Of a stretch of 64,000 nt of DNA, positions 22,301 to 34,514 are shown in pieces. This stretch comes from Pampus argenteus (Eukaryota; Chordata; Actinopteri; Scombriformes; Stromateidae): positions 1,027,001 to 1,091,000 of the forward strand of contig CM072860.1 of NCBI GenBank assembly GCA_036937835.1, read 5' to 3'. A program made the translations under genes and the position numbers. The stretch's first letter is position 1. Every line of letters starts with the position of its first letter. The notes beneath the pieces are model-generated. The model had not been told where the DNA came from, made no database searches, and worked only from the letters and a program-made list of their open reading frames with translations.

Positions 22301-23734
22301 ATATTTGTAGTAGTATTCAACTCTCTAAAACATAGATTTAGGGAGCAATGATTTCTCTATGTGAATATAGTATTTATGTAACGTCAGCGTCATGTTATTT
22401 GTACTTTCAGCTGTCAAGTGTCTGAGGTCCTGCAGTCTGATCACTGGCGCTGCCGTCGGAGCAACAGCAGTGTTGGTTCTGTTGGTTTGTGGATTATCTG
22501 TTTTCATGAGCAACAGATGTCACAGATCTGGTAAGTCACGAACACAACGCTGCGTATGGGAAGTAACTTCTCCAATAGAAAAGTGGTAAAAGTGGAAATC
22601 TAGTGCATGTCTGGTTATACATTGACAACGATTGCTTTATAGACGTTTATGAGCCACTTAATGCCAGATAAGCTCCTCTTGGGGAAAGTACAGTCCGATA
22701 ATAGTCATTGAAACACATAAACAAAAGACGAAACATCGCTGTTGTGTTTCTGAACATAATTCATTCCTAATTTCCTCCTAAACAAACTTTACATGCTGTG
22801 TGCAAATATTATCTGACTGACACTAAAGGAATGAAAAACACGGATGACTTGAAGCTTTGTTCAATGATGCAACTTTCAGATAAGCATCTGCGTCAGTCAT
22901 GTTTATAAGTGTAGTGATTCGTTCTCCTCAGTACTCCATGCTAGTGATTGCTGAGATTTCAGAGTCAAATAATGACAGCGGTTGGTAACAAGTCACTGCA
23001 TGAAAAGCATGCAGCCTTGTGATAAGTCACCTGTGTTTCCTCATGAAATGTGAACATGGTATTCAACATGGTTCTCCTGATGTTCAGACTGATATCATGC
23101 TGACTAACCCGTCTCAAAGAATAAACCACTGTCCATCTGAAAGATCTGTCACTGATACTGGACTTATCTCTCTCCCATTTCATCTCCAGTGTTTCTGGAG
23201 CAGAGAGGCATAGCGGACACTGAGCAGCTGAGAAAGGAATTGGCCGAGCTCAAATTAAAGATTCGTGAGCAAGAAAAGATCATCCTCCATCAACAGAATG
23301 ACCTAAAACTTTGGTTAAGTCCTGTGGGATGCCAACACAGCCAGCCGATAATTGTCCCCCACTCCGACCTCAGGCCTAATGGCAAGGACGGACCCAATGA
23401 CCACGATCCAAAACGAACGGCCTCAACAAGCAACCCTCCAAATTCTGGTATCTTACTCCAGAACGAGGGAGAAACATCTGGCATCTCAAGGCAAAACAGC
23501 AATCCAGCACCTGACCACCCGGTCCAAAGAAAGCATCGCATTAACAGCAGCCCGGCCGTTTTAAACTTGACCGGTTCATATTCACACATCACGTCAAAGA
23601 AAATTCAAGGATCTGTCAGTCGATCAAACAGTGATTCTCGTGCTCGGCGCCATTCAAACACTCCCAAGGATCAGCGTAACCGTTTCTTTCCCCTGACATA
23701 TTTGTCTGAAGAAACAGAGACGCTGCTGCCGTGA
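19397..23734 (+). CDS. Butyrophilin-like Ig receptor, copy 2 (complete)
   Basis: Complete 449-residue paralogue of the gene at 129-3447. Exons: 19397-19448 (signal peptide MSFHRLVLGAALLSCCTG, donor gtatgt), 20388-20741 (V domain), 21346-21559 plus 21902-21966 (split C domain), 22411-22530 (TM), 23190-23734 (tail). Phases join exactly and the total is 1350 bp including the stop. It should be a plasma-membrane receptor with V and C ectodomains and a 180-residue tail starting with a short coiled-coil-like helix; no ITIM-type tyrosine motif was noticed in the tail. It differs from copy 1 at a few residues (SETVLAF for SEMVLAF; ARDDF for AKDDF; HSDLRP for HSGLGP), and both frames are intact. This suggests recent duplication without decay. 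AATAAA at 24254-24259 is the likely poly(A) signal. The ligand cannot be read from the sequence. Confidence 0.88.
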
Positions 23735-24974
23735 GAAAGCTGTGAAAGTTGGATTTCCTGAAATCATGGCAAATAAAAGTAAAACAATCAGAAGGGCTAA
23801 ATACATCTAGCAGGAAGTGAGGTACGTGATTTTACAAAATTTGATGAATTTATCTGTTAAAAACCCGTCTTACACTCTAGTAAAAAGATTGTCAATGAGA
23901 ATATAAGATATGTCATATTTTCTGAAGAGAGTAGTAGGCACTTTAATTTCCTTAAAAACACGCATGAAATTTCATTTAAAATGTTAAAGCCTCATTAAAA
24001 TGTGTGTTTTCGAGGTGTTGGGAGGGAGGTTTTTACGTTTGGACATAGCCGGGCTCGCTGTGTCTTTCCGGTCTTTATGATAAGATAAGATGGCGTCAAT
24101 ATCAAAAGTCATTTCGTGTTACTGAAAATGTTTGTTCCCAAATTCAGTTTTAATAATGTGGGTTGTAAATAAGGGTTTCATTATGTAAATTCATACTTTA
24201 ATGTTTGTTTTTGGATTTTTATTTATTTTTTTAATTCCACTTCACACTGTTGAAATAAAGTTGTTAATGTTAAATCTCAGTGCTCCATTAATACTGAAAA
24301 CAATACAAACTTTAGAGCAACCCCTGCTGGATCAAATATGACACTGCACTTTGTTTTATTGGCTTTTGTATTTGATCTTGTGGATCTTTTGTGTTTTCAT
24401 CCACCAGCAGTCAGAGAAATCTGAAAATAACAGAACTGAAATCTGAGAATCAGATCAATAAAACTCAGATTTTATTTGGCTGTTTCTGCTGTTTTAGCAT
24501 CTTTAAGCTCATTGTTTTGGTTTTATATCCCAGTTTTACTGTCTGATAAGTGTTCTGATGAATCAGCTGGACTACTGAGTGGCATTAATATTGGGTTGAG
24601 TATTTTCTTGATTAATCAATAATTATTAATCACAGCCCAGGGTAACATATTGTTCAGTTTACTGTCACAGAGAACTATAGAAATGTTTAAGAAGCAGGAA
24701 TCACAATTTGGATTTTTCTTTCTTAAAAAAAATGACCTAAAACAATTAACCAATTATAAAAATAGTTGCTGATTAATTTACCTCTTGGCACATTTTAAGT
24801 GTGTATTGATAAGTAAGGAAGACATTGTCTAGTTACACCGGAGGGTTTTAGTTTTGCTGCTAAACGCTGCTTGGCTACGGTGACACCTGACGTAGAGACA
24901 GAAAGTATGTGCACACAGAGTTTTTCACAGAGGAAGTGCACAGATGAGCCGTCCGTCAGTTAATGTGGGACAGG
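23735..24974. other. 3' UTR and intergenic stretch, copy 2
   Basis: Probable 3' UTR to AATAAA at 24254-24259, then the upstream region of the Fc-receptor-like gene. It is colinear with 3448-4705. No further exon was recognised. Confidence 0.6.
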
Positions 24975-27120
24975 ATGCATTTAACACCGCTCTGCTTGAT
25001 GCTGTGTGAGTACATGTCTTTACTTTCTAGTGTAAAATGAAGTTTTATTTAGTCTCTCAACATGCTGCTGACAGATATTTTTGTGTCCTTTGATTTCAAA
25101 AGTCATCTTTTGGATTAATTTCTTCTCTTCGTTTAATTGGTTCTTGTTCTATTTTCCCCTCATCTGTTCTCCTCTTCTTACTCTTTGTTCATTTCTTTCT
25201 CTTTTCCTTTTATTCTCGTCTTTTGATCATTCTTCGATTCTCATACCTTCTCTCTTTTTCTTACAGTTGTTTCATTTCTTTTTTCCTCTTCCCTTCTCTC
25301 CACCCTCCCTGCAGCCTGCCTGCAGGTCAACCCTGACAGGTCTCAGTTCTTCAGGTACGACTCCATCTCTCTGACCTGCAAGGATCAGCTCAACTCCACC
25401 GGCTGGAAGGTGAAGAGGAACACATCAGAGGGCGGGGTCACAGCCTGCTCCTTCGGCTGGGGCTTCATCTCCTCGGGCTCCACCTGCGTCATCGGAAACA
25501 TCTACCCATCCGACACCGGGGTTTACTGGTGTGAGTCTGCAGACGGGGAGCAGAGCAACAACATCAACATCACTGTCACTGGTACTGCACAGAAACAAGC
25601 GGTCTGCCTCAACTTAAAACTACAATTAATAAGTCAAATATTACATCAGCATCCACAACACAAAATTGAACCTAAATATATATATATATTCCTAAGGAAT
25701 ATATTTGCATGATTTCCAGTTAAAAACTTCTTATTTATCCTATACTGGCCCTTTATGTGGCCTGTCTCTTTAAGGCCACCATCACTCTGTTCTGATTGGT
25801 CAGCGTCAGGAAGCTACATCATCAAACTATGAAAGAAGTCATGTGATTTCACTGCTGTTTCTCATTTTTTACTGGAAACATCAACCTCTCAAACACATCC
25901 GTACATTGGAGCATGAATCTGATTCGAAATATGAGAGTAAACAACGTAAACAACACAAATAAAGCGCCTCAAGTTTCGAGTCTTTGACTATGTTGAACAT
26001 AAATATCTGAAGCTGAAATCTGGAGTATTTCAGACAGTAAACCATCAAATTATGTAGTAATAACCTTTCATAACAAGGTATTTTGGATGTGATTTAAATG
26101 TGAACTCTTGTAAGTTGCAGTTTCTTTCCTTAAGATCGTACTGTGCTCCTGGAGAGTCCTGCCGGGCCCGTGTTCGAGGGAGCAGCAGTGATCCTGCGCT
26201 GTAAACCCGAGCGCACGTCCTCCAACCACATGTTTACCTTCTATAAAGATGGCCGCCCTGTCGGAAGCAGCTCCACAGGAGAAACGAATATCCGGCGTGT
26301 CTCCAAATCAGACGAAGGACTCTACACATGCAGCGTCGCTCCAGGTGTGGAGTCAATAGGCAGCTGGCTGACTGTTGAAGGTGAGGTAAACGGTTGCTAT
26401 GAAGCTGTCTAATACTGTACATATGAGGACAACAATAATAATAATATAATAATGGTGACCTCTAAGACTTTACTTCTCTTCACAGATTCTCTCACGCCTT
26501 CATCTTCAGCTCCGGCTGCAGCTTGGTGTTCAGTCTCCAGACTCGTGTGTCACCTGTTGGTGGGAACGCCTTACCTGCTGTCCACCATCTTACTGGGACT
26601 CATATATAGAGACAGGAACCGAGGTAAGGCCGCTCCTGCAGGTGTTTAAGGTGTGTCTAGGAGTTAACAACAAAACTTTTTTACCTTTTTACTTTTGTTA
26701 ATTTTCTACAAGGATCTTTTGAGATTTCAGGTTAATAGTTGGATAAAACAAACTCAGAATTTGAATCTGAAACACAATCATCAGAAGACACTTTGGTGAC
26801 TTGGTGTTGGATTATAAAAGAAAGTTAAAGCCGTCTTTACATGTACTGTAAAAGATTTGCAGTCTTGTCATTTTCAGCCGTCATGGTCGCTAGGACTTTC
26901 ATATTGGTGGAAACCTGTATGATGACAGTTTGGGGTCTGAGCTATGAGCTACAGCACACTGTGCAGGTGGCTTTTTCAATTATAAACCAGACTTTGCTCC
27001 TAAAAGATACCCAACCATCACCTGATTATTACTAATGATTATCTCTGTCTGCTCACAGCAGCTCGGCAGGAAACAGAGAGACGAGGAAGCAAAGACGTCA
27101 TTATGGAAACTGTTGTGTAA
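24975..27120 (+). CDS. Fc-receptor-like protein, two Ig domains, no ITIM
   Basis: Type I receptor of 247 residues, five coding exons: 24975-25005 (leader MHLTPLCLML), 25315-25581 (Ig D1; SISLTCKDQL, DTGVYWCES), 26135-26380 (Ig D2; VILRCKPERTSSNHMFTFYKDG, split here as VILRCKPER and FTFYKDG; SDEGLYTCS, SWLTVE), 26486-26623 (stalk and TM; VCHLLVGTPYLLSTILLGLI), 27059-27120 (tail AARQETERRGSKDV, stop TAA). Phases are 1-1 throughout and add to a multiple of three. The domain order and short 31-bp leader exon match the minus-strand gene at 31637-34514. The tail has no tyrosine, so signalling would need an adaptor or the protein is non-signalling. The leader is short, and a missed mini-exon between leader and D1 is possible. 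Fish FcR-like/leukocyte receptor assignment comes from domain pattern only; Ig binding is not shown. Confidence 0.75.
25660..25905 (+). repeat. Dispersed fish repeat (copy a)
   Basis: Contains ctctgttctgattggtcagc. Its inverted relative occurs at 29085-29250, and part of it is also in duplication copy 1 near 5567-5600. The family is not identified. Confidence 0.55.
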
Positions 27121-28338
27121 TGCTTCAAACTGGTGAAACAACACGTGACGCCTGCAGATCAAATTTGACCAGAATTGAGGTGAATTATCTGCTATATTCT
27201 TGTGTAAAACACTGCTGTTGTGTGTAAAAGGAAATGGCTGTTGTTGTTTTCCATTTGTCCAGTAAAAAACACAAATACATAACTCTTTGTTACAGTGGAT
27301 TTATTGCCGGTGATTGACTGAAACAGTCTTTTCTTGCTGTGTCCTGATTGTGGTGAGATTGTCTGTGCTGAAACTAGATCAGTCTCCGTCCTCTGAAGCG
27401 GAGACAAAGAGAGGATGTTGAGCCACAAGCAGGCCAACAGTTGCACTAAAAACATGTTCGACAACTAAAGCCGTCTGCTCTGGTAAATGTTAGAGAGCAA
27501 AGATACACGGATGAGACCGAGCAGGGAATGAACTGACTCGTATTCAGCAGCATGAGTGAAAACCAACACATACTGTATGTATTAATGATGTTACATTTAC
27601 GTCTGAGGTAAACTGAATTTACACAATGTTAATATATTATCTGTGTGAACTTCTTTACATTATTTAAGGTGTTATCATTTAATTAGAGTGGATGTACAAT
27701 TATTGTAAGAAAAAATGTCAAGTCAACGTTCAAAAAAATTAGTTTCACTTTGTTTATGTTCTACATTTTATCAAATCAAATATTATTTATAAAGCCCAAA
27801 ATCACAAAATACATTTGTCTCAGTTATCTCTGCACATGAGATATGTTGATTGTATGAAAATATAGAAAACTGGCAGCTTATACTTTAAACTCAGACATAA
27901 ACAGAGGAATTATAAATCGTGTTTTAATGTGCAAATGTCCTCATTAAAACAAGATACAAGAACATGTGATGGCTAATGGGAATTATAGAGATTAAGATAT
28001 TTACTTACAGCCTGCTGTGCTTCACTCTCTTCAGTGACTCTGTTGAAAAGTTAAAGAAAACAGTCTGACCCCAGTTTGAGGAAAGGATGATTTTTGCGTA
28101 TTACGTTTTTTTTATTGAAACTATCAGGCCGATTGGGAATAAAGCAGGTCTAATTCTGAGAAATTACCACCATTTGACAGTGTGTTAAACCACCTTTTTC
28201 TGTACTCATCATTTATGCAATCAACAGGACTCAATCTATCTGGCATCATTTGCTTTGCACTCACTTTTCATGATGTATCAGCATCTTGTTTCTATTTCCT
28301 TTGAACGTTGGGGCTATTCAGAAGGTGGATGTACTGCA
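27121..28338. other. Intergenic spacer
   Basis: Probable 3' UTR of the Fc-receptor-like gene, then AT-rich sequence. A short dispersed-repeat-like motif (tatttataaagcccaaaatc) lies near 27780-27810. No gene is seen. Confidence 0.5.
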
Positions 28339-28441
28339 TATACCGTATTTTCCGGATTATAAGCCGCTACGTTTTTCCCAGACTTTGAACCATGCGGCTT
28401 ATACAGAGGTGCGGCTTTTCTATTAATTTTTCTTCAGCCCA

Positions 28442-28486
<45 letters not shown>

Positions 28487-28558
28487 CGCAGGCCGCAGTC
28501 ATTGACGGAGCTGCTCCGTCACAGGTATATAATATTATTACACCCTCACCCCCTCAAA

Positions 28559-28660
28559 ATGGAAAACCGAAGCAATTCCTATGATGCAGCTTTTAAGTTG
28601 AATGCCATCGATCTGTCTATCCGTGAAGTAAACAGTAAGGACACGTCAGCTTGCCGTTAA
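28559..28660 (+). pseudogene. Transposase N-terminal remnant (pogo/Tigger-like)
   Basis: Open from ATG 28559 for 34 residues. The stretch SYDAAFKLNAIDLSIRE resembles the start of the helix-turn-helix DNA-binding domain of pogo/Tigger transposases. The frame ends at TAA just inside the 29-bp palindrome, and no catalytic DDE region follows. It is a relic. Confidence 0.65.
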
Positions 28661-28700
28661 TGAATCTATGCCATAGATTCATTAACGGCAAGCTGACGTG
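28642..28700. repeat. Perfect 29-bp inverted repeat with 1-nt spacer
   Basis: Arm 28642-28670 starts cacgtcagcttgccg. Arm 28672-28700 is its exact reverse complement, ending cggcaagctgacgtg; only base 28671 lies between. As RNA this is a very stable hairpin. Confidence 0.97.
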
Positions 28701-28974
28701 CAGCCGCAGTGAGACGATATGTGAAGAAGATTATCTGACGCTGTTCAACTCTGACACTGAAGAGGACGACTTCAGTGTCTTCAGTGCGCAGAAGACATGA
28801 AGTGACAGTGGTTTGGTGTTCATTAGTTTTAGATGCTCAGGAGGAAGATAAATAGTCACCAAATCGCCAAATTTCCTCCCGCACACTGCACAGTAATGGT
28901 TTCAGTACGCAGGAGGAAGATAATTTAGCCTTATATGTAGGTGCGCTCTATAGTCCGGAACATACTGTAGGTGA

Positions 28975-31636
28975 TTTAAATTGCTGTGCCAGTGTAACTG
29001 GTGAATTAACTGGTGACAGAGGCAGATGTTTTGTAGGTGTAGCTTTTCTCTGTCACATTATTTTGTTACTTACTTACTATAGTTTGTTGCCGGAGGAAGC
29101 TTCCTGAAGCTGACCAATCAGAACAGAGCGGGCTCATCAGGAGGCGGGTCTTAAAGAGGAGGAGCTAAAATGTCCTGTTTGAGACAGAGGCTGAACTGAG
29201 GGGCTGCATAAAGGACCAGGATAAGATCAATAAGGAGGTTTTAACTGGAAACCATTCATAAAATCATGAGATATTCTAGTTTGCATTTACACTGTTGAAT
29301 CAACCCTTTCACAGTAAGATTGTCCCACTGGTGTAGCCTTATACACACAAACAAATACTCAAAATGTTTTATTTTTTATTTTAGAGCTTCTATTCTTGTG
29401 TCTTATCTGGTTGTAAAAATTTATCCCGAAACAGCATCAAAACTAGAATCAGAGAAATGCACTTCATACAAATGGTCAGCAGGTGTCACCATTTTTACAT
29501 TTACTCTGCTTGTCACGTCCCTTCTTTCTCTTTCTTAAATGTGAAATTCTACTAAATAAATAAATGTGTGAAATTATAGTTAGTTGAACAAGATAAGAAA
29601 TTTTTTATGACATCACCCAGGACTTCCTAGCAAATTATGAGGGACATTTTTTATTATTTCCTGACATTTATTATTGTACTATTGTGATTGTGAGAAAAGC
29701 CCCTGAAAAAACCAAGACTGTGTAGCATCTCTTACTTCCTTCATTTAAAAAACAACATCATGATGATCTACTGGAGACAGTCCCAGATACATTTCACCTG
29801 GAAAACCTCACCTGTTCTTCTTTGTGTAAAGTTGAAGTATTTTTACTGGAACTGATATTAATAAGAGATATTAATAAAAGGGAACACAGCTTATTTGCTC
29901 TCATTCAGCGTCATGGCCATTAAAACACATGATTTAACTCATTATGTTCAAGCTGCCGTCAACAACATTTGTACATAAAATGTGACAAATCAGCAGTGAA
30001 TTATCACATGACTGCAGACTCTGTTTGGGTTCATTGTTTTTGGTTTTCTAGCTTGCAGCTGATATCAAGTCATATCAAGTATTAATATGTTAATGTGGTC
30101 ATTTGTTGACCATAATACTGTATATCTGACAGGGTTTTGGTCAGTAAATTAGATTATATTTAGTTTAGGTTGCTTTGCTTTACTTAAAATCTGTCTAATC
30201 GTGTCTGTGTTTATTTTTTTAAATTATCTATTTATTATCATGAATGTGACAAACCTTATTTAATCTTAATGATAAACTTATTCAGTGGCTCTTCAGTCTT
30301 TTACCAGGTTTCTGTACATCAAGAAAAAACTCCCTGCATACGGTTTTGCATAAGTTTCTTGTTTCGTGGGTTTTTATTTTAAGTGCAGCGAGTTACATGA
30401 AGTAGCAGGAAGTGAACTCTCTGTTTCATTTCTGTGTCTTTGTTGAATAGGATCTTATTTCCTTTGTTTAAGTTGTTTAAGTAAGTTAGGATTAATGTGT
30501 TCAAATATTAGACAGTCAGGAAAACGCTCAGATGAGAGAACTATAAACTATATTTGGTCACAGTGCTGAAAATATTATAGTTTTCAATTACAGCACTTTG
30601 AACATTTTAACTGTTTCATCCATAAAATCACACACATTTCATGGTTCTGTTGTTTCAGGTGTTTCCTGGTTTAACTGTTGAGTAGACGGTTGGTGCCGCA
30701 TCCACATCTGTTGAGGAAGGACAAACACTTTCAGCATGTGGTGGACAAAATAATAGAAACACTATAATTTCACCGTCCTGTACTTTACATTGTAGAAGGG
30801 GGGGGGGATACCGCAAAATATACATAAACATTTGACAATAATCAGCTGTTTTACATGTCAAATATTGATCCAACCAAGTACCTCAAACTCAAGTGCAGTA
30901 CTTGAACAAATGTACTTTGTACTTTTGCTGGTTTAGTTTGTTTAATCGCGTATCTTTATACTTCTATCTATCTATCATTGATACAGTATCTATGTTTTTG
31001 TTTTTACATCAGTGTGTTTCCATCCATGATGTCATACTGATTAATCTATAAATGATAAAAAGTGGAGTCTAAGAATAGCAGATCTGGAAAGTTCAGTGGG
31101 TGGATATATGAAACACGAGGGCGTGGCATCCAGTTTCATTACATAATGGAAGGAATGAGTGTGTTGAGAGGCAGAGGTGAGATTTACACTCCTTTTAGAT
31201 AGATAGACTTTATTAATCCCAAAACTGGGAAATTACATTAATTTTACAAAGAAGAGCTGAAGTTTTAATGTTAGATCTCATTTAAATATTTGTGATCTTT
31301 CTTCCTTTTTTACATATTTTATATCAGCTGTTATAGAATATGTCTATAACGGTATATACACATACATATAACAATGATTTTTATTATCAATTAACCTGAC
31401 AATTATTTTCTCAATTCATCATTTTGTCTTGGAAATGGTTATACTATATATAAAGCCCAAGTAACATGTTCAAACTGCTCGATGTGTTCAATCAGCAGAT
31501 CAAAACCTCAAAGATATTCAGTTAATTATCATAAATGACAAAAAAGTGTGTAAAATCCACACATTCAAGAATGTTCAGTCAGTAAATATTTGGCATTTAA
31601 TTGCTTGTAAAAACAATTAAAACAATGAATGGATTA
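28975..31636. other. Intergenic region with dispersed repeats
   Basis: 29085-29250 is the inverted partner of the repeat at 25660-25905 (gctgaccaatcagaacagag). Near 31197-31245 there is a fish repeat with agatagatagactttattaa and a gggaaatt motif. No coding exon is supported. The two Fc-receptor-like genes converge on this interval. Confidence 0.5.
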
Positions 31637-34514
31637 TCAGTCACCTCTGATCCTCTTCGGTTTCACTTTCTGTATGATGATGACGTCAGTGTACGAGACG
31701 TCAGCGTCGTCTTTACCTGCAACACAAACGTGTCACTGTTGAACACCAGCCGGGTTTAAATCCAGATATTTGATGTGAATTATAATGAAAAACATGAAGA
31801 AACTGAAGGATTATCTTTGCATCACTTTAAAACGCTTCTTGTTGGAGTTTGTTTTTATGCATTTGACTTTAAAGGTACCCTGTAGACTTTTAATCAAATC
31901 CTTTTGATTGGACTGTTAAAAAGTGGGTGGGGCTTAGAAAAGACCAAGCTCTGTGCCACTAAAAGATTGATTGACAGGTGGATGTCATGATATTATTGGT
32001 TGAAAGCAGTTGCTTCAAGTCATACGTAAGCACACATCATATTTTGCTTTATTTTGCTGTGACTGGATTTTGATGTATAATTGAGTTTTTAGATGCACAA
32101 CATGAGCGGGATGTGATCTTAAAGGGTTAAAAATGCATTTTTCATTTCATCCAGACCTTTAAAAGTTTTCTGAAATCCTGTTAGTTAAGTTTTATTTTAG
32201 GTGTGAACAAACAGCCACAAAACATATCGTGACACCACAAACCAGAAGAATGTAATTCAACCTTTTCACAAAGCAAAACTTTGATTTGCTCCGTTTATTC
32301 TGAACAACTATTTTTATTTACGTGGTGACACTCCCAGCTACGTCTTTGTTGTTTGGACTGTGATTCATCTTTTTAAAAAAAACAACTCACCAACAAAATT
32401 TAAAAAGCAAAAAAGAAGAACAGAAAGATCCATCAGTGTGGATGGAGAAAAGCACCAGAACAAAGTAGTAAGTGGACGTTATTTAATTCACACGAACAAT
32501 GTCTGACCTTTGTGATTTCTCCAGAGGTAGAGCAGCAGCAGCGAGGCTAGCAAGAGAAAGGAGCCCACCACAGGAAGTAGAAAGCAAACAAGGAGAGAGC
32601 GGGACGGCCCAGGACCCGCCGCTTCGAAACAGAAATACCACAAGTTAGCCTCAATGCAAAACGACAAAGAGCTGAACAGACACAAACTCAGTAGTCGTCA
32701 TGTGTTAGTCTGTCCCTGGTATTTTCCCTGATTGAACCAGAAAACAGAGTGTTTGTATTTTAAAGAACAATAAGACGTGACTAAAAGCATCTGTAAGTTC
32801 AATGGAAATACTGCAAACATCAGATTATTTCAAAGGGACAAAGTTAATTCTTGATAATGTTTTTATTAAATTTAACTTTGATTAACCTCGTTAACTCTTT
32901 TATCACACCAGAATCTGCTGGTTGGCTCATTCTTCATCTCTTCATTTAGCAATAAACAGGAAGACTTCATGTTTATAACTTTACATGTTTTGGAAATCTG
33001 CTGTAGAGCAGAGCGGATTTATTTATACACAATTAATTTGTCATTTTAATGTTTGCACCCAAAATTTGATGATAAGTGTAAGATTGGCAAGCAGTTTCTG
33101 ACAGTACACAACAAAATAATCCAAATGGATAAAAATTATAGTCTATTAGCAGTAAGATAATGGTATAAATCAACAACCACGGCTTGAGCATATTATATTA
33201 TATTATATTATATTATATTATATTATATTATATTATATTACATTATATTATATAATATTATATTATATTATAAACTCACCTCTGACAGTCAGCCAGCTGG
33301 CAGGTGACTCTCCAACTCCAGAGATGTTACACTTGTAGAGTCCTTCATCAGATTTAGAAACACTGTGAATGATCATGTTTCCTGTAGAGCTGGTCCCAAT
33401 GAGGAAACCATCTTTGTAGAAGTCCGTGGTGAGATTTGAAGAGGAAGTCATCATGTCGCTACAGTGCAGAGTCACATCGTGTCCCTGCATCACAGGGACA
33501 GCAGGACTGTCCAGGATCACAGGACCAGCTGAACGACAGACAGTAGCTTTAAAGTCATACAGAGAAGTGGCATCACTGCAGAAACGTTCAGTTTCAGCTC
33601 CAAAAGTAAGAAATATCCTCCTGTGTATATGTATGTATACAAGGACAATACTTGCATGTGATAAAAAATTAATATCACAACATTAGAAGTATGAACTCAA
33701 ACAGCAGTAAACTCACTGGTCACAGTGATGTTGACAGCAGCGCTGCACTCTCCTGCTCCAGACTCACACCAGTACGTTCCAGTGTCAGCCAGGTAAAGGG
33801 CAGTAATCACACAGACAGACTCATTTCTCATATCCCAGGATGTGGGACAATCTTCATTTATATTTGTGGATCTGTTTCTCTTAATGTTCCACTGAGAAGA
33901 GTCTCCCACCTCCCCACAGCTCACAACCAAAGACTCGTACTGAAAGAACTGGGATCTGTTGGGAAGGACTCTGAGGGAAGCTGCAGAGTGATGCAACACA
34001 TTCAGTTCAATGTGATCAAAGTTCACATTTCGCCCACAATAAAAAGCAACATATCAAAGTAGCTGCTGTACATTTCTTAAGATAATATTTCATCTCCATC
34101 TGCAGAGACGAGGACGGACGATGAGGACAGATGGTCGTCATGACAGCCTCTTATTTACTTACTGTATTTGTTTACCGGGGACAACATATTAATCAACATC
34201 AGTATTATATAAATGTGTCAGATTTAAATAATCTGACGTCCCGGGTAGGATGATAGAAAACTGCTGTCAACTCTACGTTTGTAATTCCTGTATCACCTGA
34301 AATGATGTAAAAAATGTGATATGATCACAGATTTTATCTTCTGATCTGAGCAGAAATAAAACTGTTAGATGCCCGCCTGCACACAAACAAACAAACAAAC
34401 AAACACTTTTATGTATATCAGAAGCTTTCCAGCGGACGCCTCATAACTAAAGAGAGAAACCTGTTTAAAACACAAGCACTCACCAATGAGGGTGCACAGT
34501 GCTGTGATCTCCAT
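31637..34514 (-). CDS. Fc-receptor-like protein with ITIM tail
   Basis: Type I receptor of 245 residues, five coding exons on the minus strand: 34514-34484 (leader MEITALCTLI), 33980-33717 (Ig D1; SLVVSCGEV, DTGTYWCES), 33528-33280 (Ig D2; VTLHCSD, SDEGLYKCN, SWLTVR), 32621-32508 (TM; VGSFLLLASLLLLYLW), 31716-31637 (tail, stop TGA). The tail reads DADVSYTDVIIIQKVKPK. VSYTDV fits the ITIM pattern [SIVL]-x-Y-x-x-[ILV], which in known receptors recruits SHP phosphatases after tyrosine phosphorylation, so an inhibitory role is inferred. Exon sizes and phases match the plus-strand relative at 24975-27120, which lacks a tail tyrosine. The leader is short, so a mini-exon between leader and D1 may be missed. 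Ligand unknown; Fc binding is not shown. Confidence 0.78.
33188..33271 (+). repeat. (ATTAT)n microsatellite
   Basis: About sixteen attat units ending 9 bp before the D2 exon donor (33280, minus strand), inside the intron. Confidence 0.95.

Larger units (their letters stand above)
20264..26040. repeat. Segmental duplication, copy 2 (partner of 1-5880)
   Basis: Direct repeat of 1-5880 at an offset of 20259 to about 20290. It covers the butyrophilin-like gene and the 5' half of the Fc-receptor-like gene. Exon sequences are nearly identical and introns carry few substitutions and small indels. Homology ends at ggagtatttcagacagtaaa (about 5863-5883 and 26021-26041). Homology on the left probably continues outside the window for copy 1. 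Confidence 0.9.
28340..28974 (+). mobile_element. Deleted pogo/Tigger-like DNA transposon
   Basis: Imperfect terminal inverted repeats: left taccgtattttccggattat at about 28341 and right end ttccggaacatactgta, whose reverse complement begins tacagtatgttccgga. Both are bounded by TA. The interior has a GT/CG microsatellite (28444-28490), the start of a transposase frame at 28559, and a perfect 29-bp inverted repeat. Length is about 0.63 kb, so it is non-autonomous. Pogo/Tigger assignment rests on the transposase start and TA target. Confidence 0.75.
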
